This document shows positions 40,884 through 49,303 of a stretch of 57,018 bases of DNA, piece after piece. A program made the position numbers and the translations under genes. Source of the DNA: Humibacillus sp. DSM 29435 (GTDB lineage: Bacteria; Actinomycetota; Actinomycetes; Actinomycetales; Dermatophilaceae); NCBI RefSeq assembly GCF_001758225.1, contig NZ_MAST01000022.1, positions 1 to 57,018 on the forward strand, in the 5' to 3' direction. The notes under the pieces were generated by a model. The model saw nothing but the letters and a program-made list of their open reading frames with translations. It did no database searches and had not been told where the DNA came from. Within the stretch, counting starts at the first letter, position 1; each line of letters starts with the position of its first letter.

Positions 40884-42542
40884 ATGAACACGACGGGTTC
40901 GCTTCTCGAGAGGCTCCGGCAGCAGCTGGCCGACCTCGAGTCGACCCAGCGCCGAAACGGAGGAATCGCAGGCGCTGGGTTCTGGTCCACGCCCATCCCG
41001 GATGCCGCAGAGCCGGCTCCGTCGGACGCCGCAGAGGCGGCTCCGGCGGATGCCGCCGGCCCTGTTCTGGGTGCCACTGACCCAATCTCGCCGGAGGCCG
41101 CCTCGGCCGGCGAGGATGTGCCGGTCCGGGAGTTCCCGGCGCCGTTGACGATCCACTGGGCGAACTGGTCAAACGTGAGTGGGGCGTACGCGTCGGGGTT
41201 CGCATTCGCCGCCGCGAGCCTGGACCGGCCCAGAATGGAACCGGCCCGGATGAGCGAGACCGACCTGCTCGAGTCGGTGACCCAACTCGGCGCCGTGGAA
41301 CACCACAAGGAGCTCAACCTGGTGCGGCTGGTGACCCAGCTCGAGGCCCGCGGGGTGGCCTCCCCGGGTGGGTTGTGTCGGGTCGACTGGTTGCGCACGG
41401 TCGATCCCACTCTGACCGCCAGCGCAGCCAAAGCGGTCGTGACGTGTGGGGCAGCGTTCAACGAGCCCCGGTGGGCCCAGTTGCATGACGCCGTCACCAC
41501 CAGCACGGGCGGGCGGGTGACGGTGGGTAAGGCCGCGCAGGTCATCGACTTCTTCCACCGCCTCAAGCCGGTCGCTGACCCCGACGACCTCGCCCAGGCC
41601 GTCACCCACCTCACCGACCAAGCGCCCCTGCTGCGGTGGGAACAGCTCGCGAAGCTCGCCCGTGAGCTCTCCGACCAGGTCCGCCCCCCGAAGGACGCGG
41701 ACGAACACGACCAGAAACGCCGCGACGGCCGAGGGTTGTGGTTCACCAGCCCCAACGCGGCCGGGATGGTCGGACTGTCCGGCACCCTCGACCCCGAAGG
41801 CGCGGCAACCCTCAAAGCCGCCATCGACCCCCTCAGTGCGCCCCGCCCCCTCACCGATGACAAGGGGGTCAAGATCGAGGACGACCCCCGACCACCCCAC
41901 CAGCGCCGGATGGACGCCCTGCTCGACCTCGTCGCCCGCGGTGTCACGGCGCCCGGTCAGGCACCGAGCACGGACAAAGCCAAGATCGTGGTCACCATCA
42001 ACTTCGAGACCCTGCGGGACTTCCTCGCGCACGGCTGCCCACCCGACTGGGCCACCCGCGGCGGCGGCAAGGGCTCGGCCGGGAAGAACGGTGCGACGGG
42101 CAAGGGCGGGAGCGGGTCGTGCCTGAGCGGTGACGTGCTCAGCGCGGCCATCGTGCGCCGGATGGCGTGCGACGCCACGATCATCCCCGTCGTCCTCGGC
42201 TCCGACTCCCAACCCCTCGATGTGGGTCGGGAGGAACGGCTCGTCACCCGCGCCATGCGCACCGCCCTCTGGCTGCGCGACAAGGGCTGCTCCTTCCCGG
42301 GGTGCTCCACCCCCGCGCAGTGGACCGACGCCCACCATGTCAAACATTGGGTCGACGGCGGCACCACCTGCCTGGGCAACCTCGCCCTGTTGTGCCGGCG
42401 ACACCACATCTACGTCCACGAGAAGCACCTCACCGCGACCATCACCACCACCGGCGTCACCTGGCACACCTGGCAACACTGGCGCACCAGCTTGGGCACC
42501 GACCCACCAGCAGAACCTACGACATCCTCGCCAGAGCCCTGA
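40884..42542 (+). CDS. DUF222 / HNH endonuclease domain protein (13E12-type)
   Basis: This 552-residue protein has the layout of the 13E12 repeat family: a DUF222 helical domain (about 120-400) with RLVTQLEARGVASPGGLCRVDWL and TVGKAAQVIDFF, and a C-terminal HNH motif, CSFPGCSTPAQWTDAHHVKHW...NLALLCRRHH, with zinc cysteines and the DAHH active site. A run of alternating A/P/D/E residues near 40-65 and a G/K/S linker near 390-410 are low-complexity. Such genes are often multi-copy in actinobacteria and their role is not settled. In mycobacteria members serve as attachment sites for a prophage. Confidence 0.88.
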   Translation: MNTTGSLLERLRQQLADLESTQRRNGGIAGAGFWSTPIPDAAEPAPSDAAEAAPADAAGPVLGATDPISPEAASAGEDVPVREFPAPLTIHWANWSNVSGAYASGFAFAAASLDRPRMEPARMSETDLLESVTQLGAVEHHKELNLVRLVTQLEARGVASPGGLCRVDWLRTVDPTLTASAAKAVVTCGAAFNEPRWAQLHDAVTTSTGGRVTVGKAAQVIDFFHRLKPVADPDDLAQAVTHLTDQAPLLRWEQLAKLARELSDQVRPPKDADEHDQKRRDGRGLWFTSPNAAGMVGLSGTLDPEGAATLKAAIDPLSAPRPLTDDKGVKIEDDPRPPHQRRMDALLDLVARGVTAPGQAPSTDKAKIVVTINFETLRDFLAHGCPPDWATRGGGKGSAGKNGATGKGGSGSCLSGDVLSAAIVRRMACDATIIPVVLGSDSQPLDVGREERLVTRAMRTALWLRDKGCSFPGCSTPAQWTDAHHVKHWVDGGTTCLGNLALLCRRHHIYVHEKHLTATITTTGVTWHTWQHWRTSLGTDPPAEPTTSSPEP

Positions 42543-42616
42543 CCTGTCGATCGGGTGTGCCCAGGTGCCGCCAATCGACCGCAGGCACCTCATCGATGCA
42601 CGTGATGGGACGTCTG

Positions 42617-42820
42617 TCAGGGTGGGGCCCGGGGGCAGCCCCTCCGCACGAGGCATCCGGGTCCGCGAGCTCCAGCAGCAGGGAACGCCCGAGTGAGCGC
42701 ATCGGCGATCCGTCTCCCCCGTTCGATGTAACCCCGGGCCGTGAAGTGGATGGCGTCGGAGAGGTACCACGGGTCCGTGGCCTCACTGCCCCAGTCGTAG
42801 ATCCGCATATTCGGATGTCG
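42617..42820 (-). pseudogene. Fragment of an SGNH-hydrolase-type acyltransferase (C-terminal piece)
   Basis: The minus frame reads NMRIYDWGSEATDPWYLSD, then AIHFTARGYIERGRRIADAL, matching the C-terminal end of SGNH hydrolase domains fused to membrane acyltransferases. The block V Asp-x-x-His (DAIHF) is intact, but everything upstream is missing. The match ends abruptly near 42820, where a different gene fragment starts. No start codon or ribosome-binding site suits this piece, so it is a relic. Confidence 0.6.
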
Positions 42821-43015
42821 CGAGCAGCGCGTGGCGGACGACGAAGCGGTCGCCACGGCGGATCACGACGTTGCCCGCGAGCAGCTCGCCCATCGCAGAC
42901 ACGAACGCCGCCTTGTCGAGGGTGGAGGCGTCCTGCAGCGTCTCGAGGTCGACGTGGCTGCCACCAACCGAGGGCCATTCGCGCGACCTGGGATGCGGGC
43001 GCCGACAGTCGTTCG
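42821..43015 (-). pseudogene. Frameshifted fragment of a large ATPase-type regulator
   Basis: In one minus frame the sequence reads VERLSAPASQVARMALG; in another it continues HVDLETLQDASTLDKAAF, then VSAMGELLAGNVVIRRGDRF and VVRHALL. Put together these resemble the helical region after the ATPase domain of LuxR/MalT- or cyclase-associated AAA regulators (VDL..L...S.LD...F...M..LL...VV.R...RF.FRHALL). At least one frameshift and both truncated ends show decay. The family call is from pattern memory only. The remaining parts of the 42543-43268 gap show no gene. Confidence 0.4.
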
Positions 43016-43268
43016 ACGTGCCGCCGCCGTCCAGTCCGGGAAGGTACGCCGCGTTTCGGTCGGTGGGGCGCGGGAGGCGGCTTCGAGGATGGAAGGGGAG
43101 GTGACCGGCAGGGCGCAGACGACGGTCGGTGAGTGAGGTTGGGCCCGCGGGCTTGCGTACCCTCGATGTGGCCCACCGTTCATCCGTGGTTCACCGTCGC
43201 TGGGTACGACTCAACATCGCATCGGAAAGTGACCCAACCGCCGCACCGCCACCGGCGTCGGAAGGGGT

Positions 43269-43808
43269 GTGACGACCATCGACTGGATGCAGGGGGCGCC
43301 ACTGGTGAGCCGAGTGAACAGCGGCCCGGTCTCGGCCGAGGCGGAGGTTCATGCCGTCTACGCGGCCGAGTACGCCCAGCTCGCTGGGTGGGCGGCTCGG
43401 CTCGTCGGCGACCCCGATCTGGCTCACGATCTGGCGACGGAGGCTTTCGTGCGGCTGCTGCGCCACTGGCCCAAGGTGACCGGCCCGCGGGCCTGGCTCT
43501 ACACCTGCGTCGGCAACCAGGTGAAGGACCACTGGCGAAAGCGCGAACGAGAGTCGCGCGCCTACCGCAGGTTCGCCTCGTCGACGCCGCCCGAGGCCCA
43601 GGTCGCTGAGCACGCGACCACCCTCAGCGTGCAGGATGCCGTGCAGTCCCTTCCCGACCGACTGCGGCTACCCGTGTTGCTGCACTACTTCGCCGACCTC
43701 AGCGTGGCCCAGGTTGCGACGTCACTCGGGCTGTCTGACGGGGCCGTGAAGCGCTATCTCTTCGACGCGCGAGCTCTGCTCGCTCCCCGGCTGGAGGATG
43801 TGCGATGA
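43269..43808 (+). CDS. SigE-like RNA polymerase sigma factor (ECF / sigma-70 family)
   Basis: This 179-residue protein has sigma region 2 (LAGWAARLVGDPDLAHDLATEAFVRLLRHW, then GPRAWLYTCVGNQVKDHWRKRERE) and region 4 (VQDAVQSLPDRLRLPVLLHYFADLSVAQVATSLGLSDGAVKRYLFDARALL), with no sigma 1 or 3 domains. This is the layout of the actinobacterial SigE-like family. The start is uncertain: GTG 43269, ATG 43287, or GTG 43305, which has AGGGGG eight bases upstream and may be the real one. Its stop overlaps the next gene (ATGA), whose product is membrane-anchored and has a cytoplasmic N-terminus, the usual place for an anti-sigma partner. Confidence 0.88.
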   Translation: MTTIDWMQGAPLVSRVNSGPVSAEAEVHAVYAAEYAQLAGWAARLVGDPDLAHDLATEAFVRLLRHWPKVTGPRAWLYTCVGNQVKDHWRKRERESRAYRRFASSTPPEAQVAEHATTLSVQDAVQSLPDRLRLPVLLHYFADLSVAQVATSLGLSDGAVKRYLFDARALLAPRLEDVR

Positions 43809-44644
43809 CTGACCACGACAACGACCCGCTGCGGGCGTACTTCGACCGCGAGCGCGATCAGGTCGAACCGTTGCCCGCTGACGACGAACGGTGGGGCGAG
43901 ATCACGCGCCGGGCCGGTCGGCGCTCACGCCGGGTGTGGGTTCCGGCGGCGAGTGTGGCGGCCGCCGCCCTGCTCGTGGGCGCAGCGGTGACGACCGGCA
44001 TCCGTCAACAGCCGCTGCCACCGGCGACCTCGGACTCGGTGACCATGAGTGTCCAGACGCCTGTGAGCACCGACCAGCCCGCGCCGACCGTGACCACGGT
44101 GCCGACGGTGACCACCATGCCACCCGTGACCACGGTGCCCGAGAGCCCTCCGGCGAGCACTACCAGACGACCGGCGATCAGTTCCACCGTGCCCCCGATG
44201 CCCCCGGCGACGAGTTCTCGTAGTGCCGCACCACCTCCAGCACCCGGCTCACCCACGACGACCACCCCCAGACGCACCTCGACCGCGCCTCCGCCGCCAC
44301 CCGCGTCCACCTCGGTCCGGACGCCACCCACGACCCGCACCTCCCCGACCACCACGGGCTGCGACGCGACGGCGATCACCAACGACACCGGGCGCGTCGG
44401 CATCACCGTCGACGTGTGCGTCGGCGACTGGGCCCTGGTCTCCACGCCCGGGCCAGGTGACACCAGCGAGTTCGTCCATCGCTCATCGGGCCACTGGACG
44501 GTCTTCGACGGTCAGCCCAGCACCCGCTGCCAGTCCGAGGCCAAGGCCGAGGGTGTGCCGAAACAGCTGCTCCCCTACTTCCGGGCCTGCAGCACCACTC
44601 CGTCGGCGGCCGACGGCCGAGGGGAGACGGCGCTCCTGAGCTGA
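43805..44644 (+). CDS. Single-pass membrane protein, putative anti-sigma partner with 4-Cys ectodomain
   Basis: This is a 279-residue protein: a charged cytoplasmic segment (1-46, RAYFDRERDQVEPLPADDERW, then RRAGRRSRR), one transmembrane helix (about 47-66), a long Thr/Pro/Ser-rich stalk (70-185) and an extracytoplasmic domain (about 187-262) with four cysteines, in GCDATAI, VDVCVGDW, STRCQSEAK and FRACSTT. The N-terminus lacks a HxxxCxxC zinc motif. Being translationally coupled to the sigma gene suggests it binds or senses for that factor. The ectodomain is clearly homologous to the first domain of the next lipoprotein. The function is inference. Confidence 0.75.
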   Translation: MTDHDNDPLRAYFDRERDQVEPLPADDERWGEITRRAGRRSRRVWVPAASVAAAALLVGAAVTTGIRQQPLPPATSDSVTMSVQTPVSTDQPAPTVTTVPTVTTMPPVTTVPESPPASTTRRPAISSTVPPMPPATSSRSAAPPPAPGSPTTTTPRRTSTAPPPPPASTSVRTPPTTRTSPTTTGCDATAITNDTGRVGITVDVCVGDWALVSTPGPGDTSEFVHRSSGHWTVFDGQPSTRCQSEAKAEGVPKQLLPYFRACSTTPSAADGRGETALLS

Positions 44645-44695
44645 GACCAATGACGGCAGGGCTCCGCCCGATCGACCGACGAGAGGAACCGCGCG

Positions 44696-45556
44696 ATGAG
44701 AAGCACCCTGAGACTGATGGCGACCTTGGCGCTGGCCGCCACCGCCGCCACCGCCACCGCCTGCAGCTCCAGCCCGCCCGACAGCAGTGCGGCGAAGACC
44801 ACTCCCCCGACGTCCGGCAGCTCGAGCTCAGCCACCGGCCTGGGCCCGTCGAGCTCGTCGGTACCCACGGCGACGCCGTCTGATCCGACCTCGGCCGTTG
44901 GTACGTCCAGCGCCTCGGTGAGCTCGACGGAGGCCGCGACTGATGCACCACAGCCCGCGGCGTGCGACCCCGCGAAGATCGCCGCCGACGTCGAACGCAA
45001 GAACATCACCGTGGATGTCTGTGCCGGGCAATGGGCCTCCATCTCCTCCCCCGGCCCGGGTGACACATCGGCGTTTGTGCACCTGTCGAAGGGGGCCTGG
45101 AACATCTTCGACGTCCAGCCCAGCGCTCGGTGCCGGGCCGAGGCCAAGGCCGACGGGGTTCCAGACGAACTGCTCACCTACTTCACCACCTGCGACCCCG
45201 ACTCGGTGGGGTCGGGCGCCCGGGCGGCCGACCTCGGCCTTGCCACCCCGATCAGCGAGCCGGCATGCGACAGCTCGGGAATCGTCGTGCTCGGCTCGGC
45301 CACCAACCCCAGAAGCTACCGTCGCGACGTGGACGCCCTGCTGAAAGCGCACCCGGGAGCGTCGTACCTGGTCACCGACCGCGCCTGCCCCTCGCTGCGA
45401 CAGTCAACCGCTGCCGGCGATCACATCTACGCCGTCTACCGACCCGCGGGAAAGACCGCCACGTCTGTCTGCGCCGCCGTCAACAGGGCCGGCGGCGACG
45501 CCTACGGCAAGCGTCTCGACTCCGCCTCCGACCCTGCCGCCACGATCCGGTGCTGA
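44696..45556 (+). CDS. Secreted lipoprotein sharing the 4-Cys domain of the upstream membrane protein
   Basis: This is a 286-residue protein with a lipoprotein-like signal ending at Cys23 (ATATACSSS; the -3 position is Ala, so the lipobox is imperfect). After a Ser/Thr-rich linker, domain one (about 88-166) has cysteines in ACDPAKI, VDVCAGQW, SARCRAEAK and FTTCDPD, with PGPGDTS-FVH shared with the upstream membrane protein. Domain two (about 185-286) has four more cysteines and a pattern, GIVVLGSA...YLVTDRACPSL...AVYRPAG, that recalls SPOR-like folds seen in actinobacterial surface proteins. GAGGAA precedes the ATG. Its exact role is unknown. Confidence 0.75.
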   Translation: MRSTLRLMATLALAATAATATACSSSPPDSSAAKTTPPTSGSSSSATGLGPSSSSVPTATPSDPTSAVGTSSASVSSTEAATDAPQPAACDPAKIAADVERKNITVDVCAGQWASISSPGPGDTSAFVHLSKGAWNIFDVQPSARCRAEAKADGVPDELLTYFTTCDPDSVGSGARAADLGLATPISEPACDSSGIVVLGSATNPRSYRRDVDALLKAHPGASYLVTDRACPSLRQSTAAGDHIYAVYRPAGKTATSVCAAVNRAGGDAYGKRLDSASDPAATIRC

Positions 45557-45648
45557 CCCGGCCGACCGGACGACCGCCACGTCGACAGCAGGCCCAACGC
45601 CGCGTGTCGGTACCGATGTGTCGCCATCGACCGCGCACGATGAGGGAT

Positions 45649-45765
45649 CTCGACCTGAGCGCAACGACACTGAGCGCAACGACACTGGGCGCAACGACCC
45701 TGGGCGCAACGACCCTGACAGCAACGACCCTGGGCGCAACGACCCTGACGGCAACGACCCTGCAG
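45649..45765 (+). repeat. 15-bp tandem repeat array (about 7.7 units)
   Basis: From 45661 there are seven consecutive 15-bp units of the form GCAACGAC(A/C)CTG(G/A)(G/C)(C/A/G), preceded by a partial unit from 45649. It lies in the 234-bp gap between two lipoprotein genes, ending about 25 bp before the start of the second. Neighbouring units differ by one to three bases, mostly in the last three positions. Apart from this array the gap shows no gene. Confidence 0.9.
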
Positions 45766-45790
45766 CATCCCCTCGACCGGAGATCTGAAC

Positions 45791-47479
45791 ATGCACCAAC
45801 CCTTTCGTACCGCCTCACGGTCCTCCCGTCGGCGCTGGGCCCGAACCGCGGCGCCCGTCGGCCTGGCGGCCGTTCTGACGTGCTCGGCGGTCGGCTGCAC
45901 GGCCGCCCCGGGTGACGTGGGCCCGGGGATCTCCGGCACGGCCCGGTCCAGTACGTCCAGCGACTCGGATGCCGTCCAGAACGCACCCGCTGCGACCCTC
46001 GCCACGACGACCGAGGCGGTCGCGATCATCCCGACCGGCACCGCGGGTGAACTGTCCTTGGCCATCAGCCGAGCCCTGTTCGCCACGGCGCCGGTCGTCG
46101 TCGTGGCGCCGTCCGATGACGAGGCCGGCCTGCGCGACGGGTCGGCAGCGGCGACCCGCCTGGGGGTTCCGCTGCTGCTCGTCGATGCCGACGGACAGAC
46201 CGGCTCCGGCGCCTCGCCGTCGACCCCAGCCACCACATCTACCCCGGCCACCCCGGCCGTCGGCTCCACCAGTGCCCCGACGCCATCGACGCTGGAGCCG
46301 GCGCTGTCGGCCGAGATCGCGCGGCTGGGCGCTCGGTCCGTGCTCGCCACCAGCCCTTCGCTGGCTCGCCGCCTGAGCCGGGTACCGAACGTGCAGGTCG
46401 TCACCGAGCCCGGAGGGCTCCCCCCCGTTTCACGTGGGCCGGCGAACTCGACTCTCACCGTGCTGGTGCGCAAGGGCGACGACGGGTCGGGCTCGGCGGC
46501 CGTGACCGCCTCGGCCGCAGCCGCCGGGGCGGCGGTCGTACCGGTGACAGGTAACGACCCGCGCGCCGACCCGGCCGCCATCGCGGCCCTGGCCAAGAGC
46601 CGGCCGAAGCAGGTGCTGGCCGTCGGTGACGCCTTCGGCCCGGTCGACCGGCTGAGCGCCCGGTTGCGGGTGGCCGAGACCGGCATCCAGCTTCCCGGTG
46701 GTGGTCAGACGTTGTTCCCCGGGCGGCGGCTGGTGGCGCTCTACGGCCACCCGGGCACGTCCAGCCTCGGGGTGCTGGGCGAGCAGGGTCTCTCGGCCAG
46801 CATCAGCCGGGCCAAGAAGCTGGCTGCGGAGTATGCCCCGCTGAGCACTGAGCCCGTCGTTCCCGCCTTCGAGATCATCGCCACGACGGCGCAGCGGGAG
46901 GCCGGCCCCGACGGCGACTACTCGGGCGAGTCAAGCGTCAGCTCGTTACGGCCCTGGGTCGAGGCGGCACGCCAGGCAGGGGTGTACGTGGTGCTCGACC
47001 TCCAACCGGGCCGTGCCGACTTCCTCGACCAGGCCAAGCGCTACCGCGACCTGCTGCTGCTGCCCAACGTGGGTCTGGCCCTCGACCCCGAGTGGAAGCT
47101 CGCCCCCGGCCAGCGCCCGCTGGCCCAGATCGGGGGGGTCGACGCCGCCGAGGTCAACTCGGTGATCACCTGGCTGGCTGACCTCACCTCGAAGGAAGCA
47201 CTGCCGCAAAAACTGCTGGTGCTGCACCAGTTCCGCCTCTCGATGCTGCGCGACGAGAAGCGGATCGACACCGGTCGCGACGAGGTGCAGGTGCTCGTGC
47301 ACATGGACGGCCAGGGCACCCCCGCCCTCAAGGACGGCACCTGGCGCGGTGTGACCGGCGCCGCCCCCAAGGGGATGCCGTTCGGCTGGAAGAACTTCTA
47401 CGACGAGGACGAGCCGATGCTGACTCCGGCTCAGACGATGGCGAAGCGGCCGAAGCCGTTCATGGTCTCGTACCAGTGA
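45791..47479 (+). CDS. Secreted lipoprotein-like protein of unknown function (cell-wall-binding-like N-half)
   Basis: This is a 562-residue protein with an export signal and a possible lipidated Cys36 (SAVGCTAAP). Residues about 70-330 contain repeating alpha/beta units (VAIIPTGTAGELSLAISRALFATAPVVVVAPSDD; ARSVLATSPSLARRLSRV; PKQVLAVGDAFGPVDRLSARL) that resemble cell-wall-binding repeat 2 proteins. The C-terminal part (about 340-562: VVPAFEIIATTAQ, QAGVYVVLDLQPGRADFLDQAKRY, NVGLALDPEW, LLVLHQFRLSML) looks like a TIM-barrel remnant or hydrolase of unknown activity. GGAG precedes the ATG at 45791. I do not recognise a characterised homologue. Confidence 0.75.
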   Translation: MHQPFRTASRSSRRRWARTAAPVGLAAVLTCSAVGCTAAPGDVGPGISGTARSSTSSDSDAVQNAPAATLATTTEAVAIIPTGTAGELSLAISRALFATAPVVVVAPSDDEAGLRDGSAAATRLGVPLLLVDADGQTGSGASPSTPATTSTPATPAVGSTSAPTPSTLEPALSAEIARLGARSVLATSPSLARRLSRVPNVQVVTEPGGLPPVSRGPANSTLTVLVRKGDDGSGSAAVTASAAAAGAAVVPVTGNDPRADPAAIAALAKSRPKQVLAVGDAFGPVDRLSARLRVAETGIQLPGGGQTLFPGRRLVALYGHPGTSSLGVLGEQGLSASISRAKKLAAEYAPLSTEPVVPAFEIIATTAQREAGPDGDYSGESSVSSLRPWVEAARQAGVYVVLDLQPGRADFLDQAKRYRDLLLLPNVGLALDPEWKLAPGQRPLAQIGGVDAAEVNSVITWLADLTSKEALPQKLLVLHQFRLSMLRDEKRIDTGRDEVQVLVHMDGQGTPALKDGTWRGVTGAAPKGMPFGWKNFYDEDEPMLTPAQTMAKRPKPFMVSYQ

Positions 47480-47525
47480 TCGACCACCACGCCGACGAAC
47501 GGATGCCGGAACGGCGTCCCGTCGA

Positions 47526-48077
47526 CTAAGCCCCCGCGAGCCGCCGCACCGGAGCCGCTCGACCCGGCCCGATCAGCAGCTCCTCGTGGTGGTGCACGAC
47601 GCGCCAGGTGCCGCCTTCATCGCGGCGCAGCACCGACGTGCACCGCAGCTGTTCGTCGAGCGACGCCTCGTCGAAGCGGGCTGCGAGCAGGTGCGTCTCC
47701 CACGCAGCGTCACTACCGAGCAACCCCACGACGGGTTCGGTCGCGTCGAGACCGACCGGGGACGGGTAGTCGGCGTCCGGGCCGTCGGGGCTGCTCGCTG
47801 CCGCTGCCGGGTCGCCCACCGGTGCTGCGTCGGTCCGACCGGCCTGAAGCTGCTCCTTGGTGCGCAGCGTCGGGATCGTGGAGTCCCACATGGTGCATCC
47901 GGCGCCAAGGTGGGCTTCGAGCCGGTCGCGGTCGCCCTCGAGGTAGGCGGCGTACAGGTCGGTGAGAACGGCCCAGACCCGAGCCGCCTCGCCATCGAGC
48001 GAGCCGGTGCCGGCCGTATCAGTCGCGCCGGTCAGAATGTTCGGGAGGTTCGTGCTGTCCGTGCTGGGGTCGCTCAT
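47526..48077 (-). CDS. NTF2-like (SnoaL) family protein
   Basis: This is a 183-residue protein. After a disordered N-terminus the segment ARVWAVLTDLYAAYLEGDRDRLEAHLGAGCTMWDSTIPTLRTKEQL is a typical cone-fold opening helix and strand, and the C-terminal DEASLDEQLRCTSVLRRDEGGTWRVVHHHEELLIG gives the closing beta sheet. Such proteins are ligand-binding or isomerase/hydrolase scaffolds and also serve as accessory subunits. The ATG at 48077 overlaps the amidohydrolase stop (ATGA), so it is the last gene of the ABC transporter operon and probably acts on the same compound. Confidence 0.78.
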   Translation of the reverse strand: MSDPSTDSTNLPNILTGATDTAGTGSLDGEAARVWAVLTDLYAAYLEGDRDRLEAHLGAGCTMWDSTIPTLRTKEQLQAGRTDAAPVGDPAAAASSPDGPDADYPSPVGLDATEPVVGLLGSDAAWETHLLAARFDEASLDEQLRCTSVLRRDEGGTWRVVHHHEELLIGPGRAAPVRRLAGA

Positions 48078-49303
48078 GGGTTTCCTCCGTCGTCAGTCGC
48101 CAGTAGCCCGAGATCATCACGCACCACTCGGCCCTGCGACACCACGGCCCGGATTCCGCGGAGCGCGCGGATGTCGACGCTCGGGTCGGCGTCGAGCACG
48201 AGGAGGTCGGCGCTGAGGCCGGCCGCGACCCGGCCGGTCTCGTGGTCGACACGGCACATGCGCGCCGGTGTGGTGGTGCTCGCGGCGAGTGCCTCCCGGG
48301 CCGTCAGGCCCGCCTCCACCAGCAGCTCGGCCTCGCGCACCACAGCGGTGGTGCCCTCCGTGCGGTCGCCCGGCGGAATGTCGGTGCCGTTCGTCAGCGC
48401 GACCCCGGCGGCGACCAGCCGCCGAGCACTGGCCAGGTGGTCGACCGAGGCCCGTCTCGCGTTCTCGCGCGAGTGCTTCTCGAACCCGTGCGCGGCCATC
48501 CAGTCCTGCGAGCGCGTCACGGCCAGTGTCGGGGACACGTAGAGGCCGTCCTGAGCCAGCAGTGCAGCCGTGGGCTCGTCGACGATGTAGGCATGCTCGA
48601 AGCTGCGCACCCCCGCATCGACCGCGCGGCGGATGGCCGCGTGGTGACCGGCGTGCGCCACCACATAGGTGCCGTGAGCCTGGGCCGCACGCACCACGGC
48701 TCGCATCTCGGCCTCGCTCATCTCGGGGTCCTCCGGGCTCTCACCCGCGTGGGCCAGCCCACCCGTGATGAAGATCTTGACGTGGTCGGCACCATTCTCG
48801 AGCTCGGCGTGGGCGGCCGCCTCGAACTGTGCCGGCCCGAAGCAGTAGACCGAGCCGGAGCCCTGGCCGTGCCCGCCCGGGGCCGACAGGGCCCGGCCGC
48901 CGGCGAGGATGCGGGGGGCGGCGAACCAGCCTCGCCGGTCGGCGTCACGCAGGGTCACGTCGATGGCGTGCTGCTCGTGCACGCACCGTGCCGTCGTGAC
49001 ACCCGCCTCGAGCGCCTCCTTGGCGCGACCCGCCGAGCGGAAGGCGGTGAGGGCCGGTGCTTCGTTCTCGTCGGTGTCGTTGAAGGGGAAGACGATCGAG
49101 AAGTGCGTGTGCACGGTGACGAGCCCCGGGGCGAGGAACCGGCCACCGAGGTCACACCGGTCGTCGTCGGGTACCCCGTCGGGAACGGCATCCCCCACGG
49201 AGCGGATGCGCCCGTTCTCGACGGCGATCGAGATGGGCTCGGTCGTCGGGGCGAGCGGATCGACCACACGCGCGCCGGTCAGCCATATGGTGCGTGAGTT
49301 CAA
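48074..49303 (-). CDS. Metal-dependent amidohydrolase (imidazolonepropionase/prolidase-like)
   Basis: This is a 409-residue amidohydrolase-superfamily enzyme. The metal site is visible: His65 and His67 in VTVHTHF, the probable carboxylated Lys176 in HVKIFITGG, His217/His220 in VAHAGHH, His237 in SFEHAYI and an Asp in TNGTDIPPGD. The spacing resembles the peptidase-like members that act on N-acyl amino acids or proline dipeptides. I chose the TTG at 49303: it forms a TTGA overlap with the upstream ATPase stop and follows GGGGGCGAG. Position in an oligopeptide-type uptake operon suggests it hydrolyses the imported compound. Confidence 0.87.
   Translation of the reverse strand: MNSRTIWLTGARVVDPLAPTTEPISIAVENGRIRSVGDAVPDGVPDDDRCDLGGRFLAPGLVTVHTHFSIVFPFNDTDENEAPALTAFRSAGRAKEALEAGVTTARCVHEQHAIDVTLRDADRRGWFAAPRILAGGRALSAPGGHGQGSGSVYCFGPAQFEAAAHAELENGADHVKIFITGGLAHAGESPEDPEMSEAEMRAVVRAAQAHGTYVVAHAGHHAAIRRAVDAGVRSFEHAYIVDEPTAALLAQDGLYVSPTLAVTRSQDWMAAHGFEKHSRENARRASVDHLASARRLVAAGVALTNGTDIPPGDRTEGTTAVVREAELLVEAGLTAREALAASTTTPARMCRVDHETGRVAAGLSADLLVLDADPSVDIRALRGIRAVVSQGRVVRDDLGLLATDDGGNP

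Noticed and set aside
45640-45915. Possible small gene encoding an ATTL pentad repeat
   Set aside because: No ribosome-binding site, it runs out of frame into the next gene, the spacing does not fit the pentapeptide-repeat consensus, and the 15-bp array explains the periodicity.
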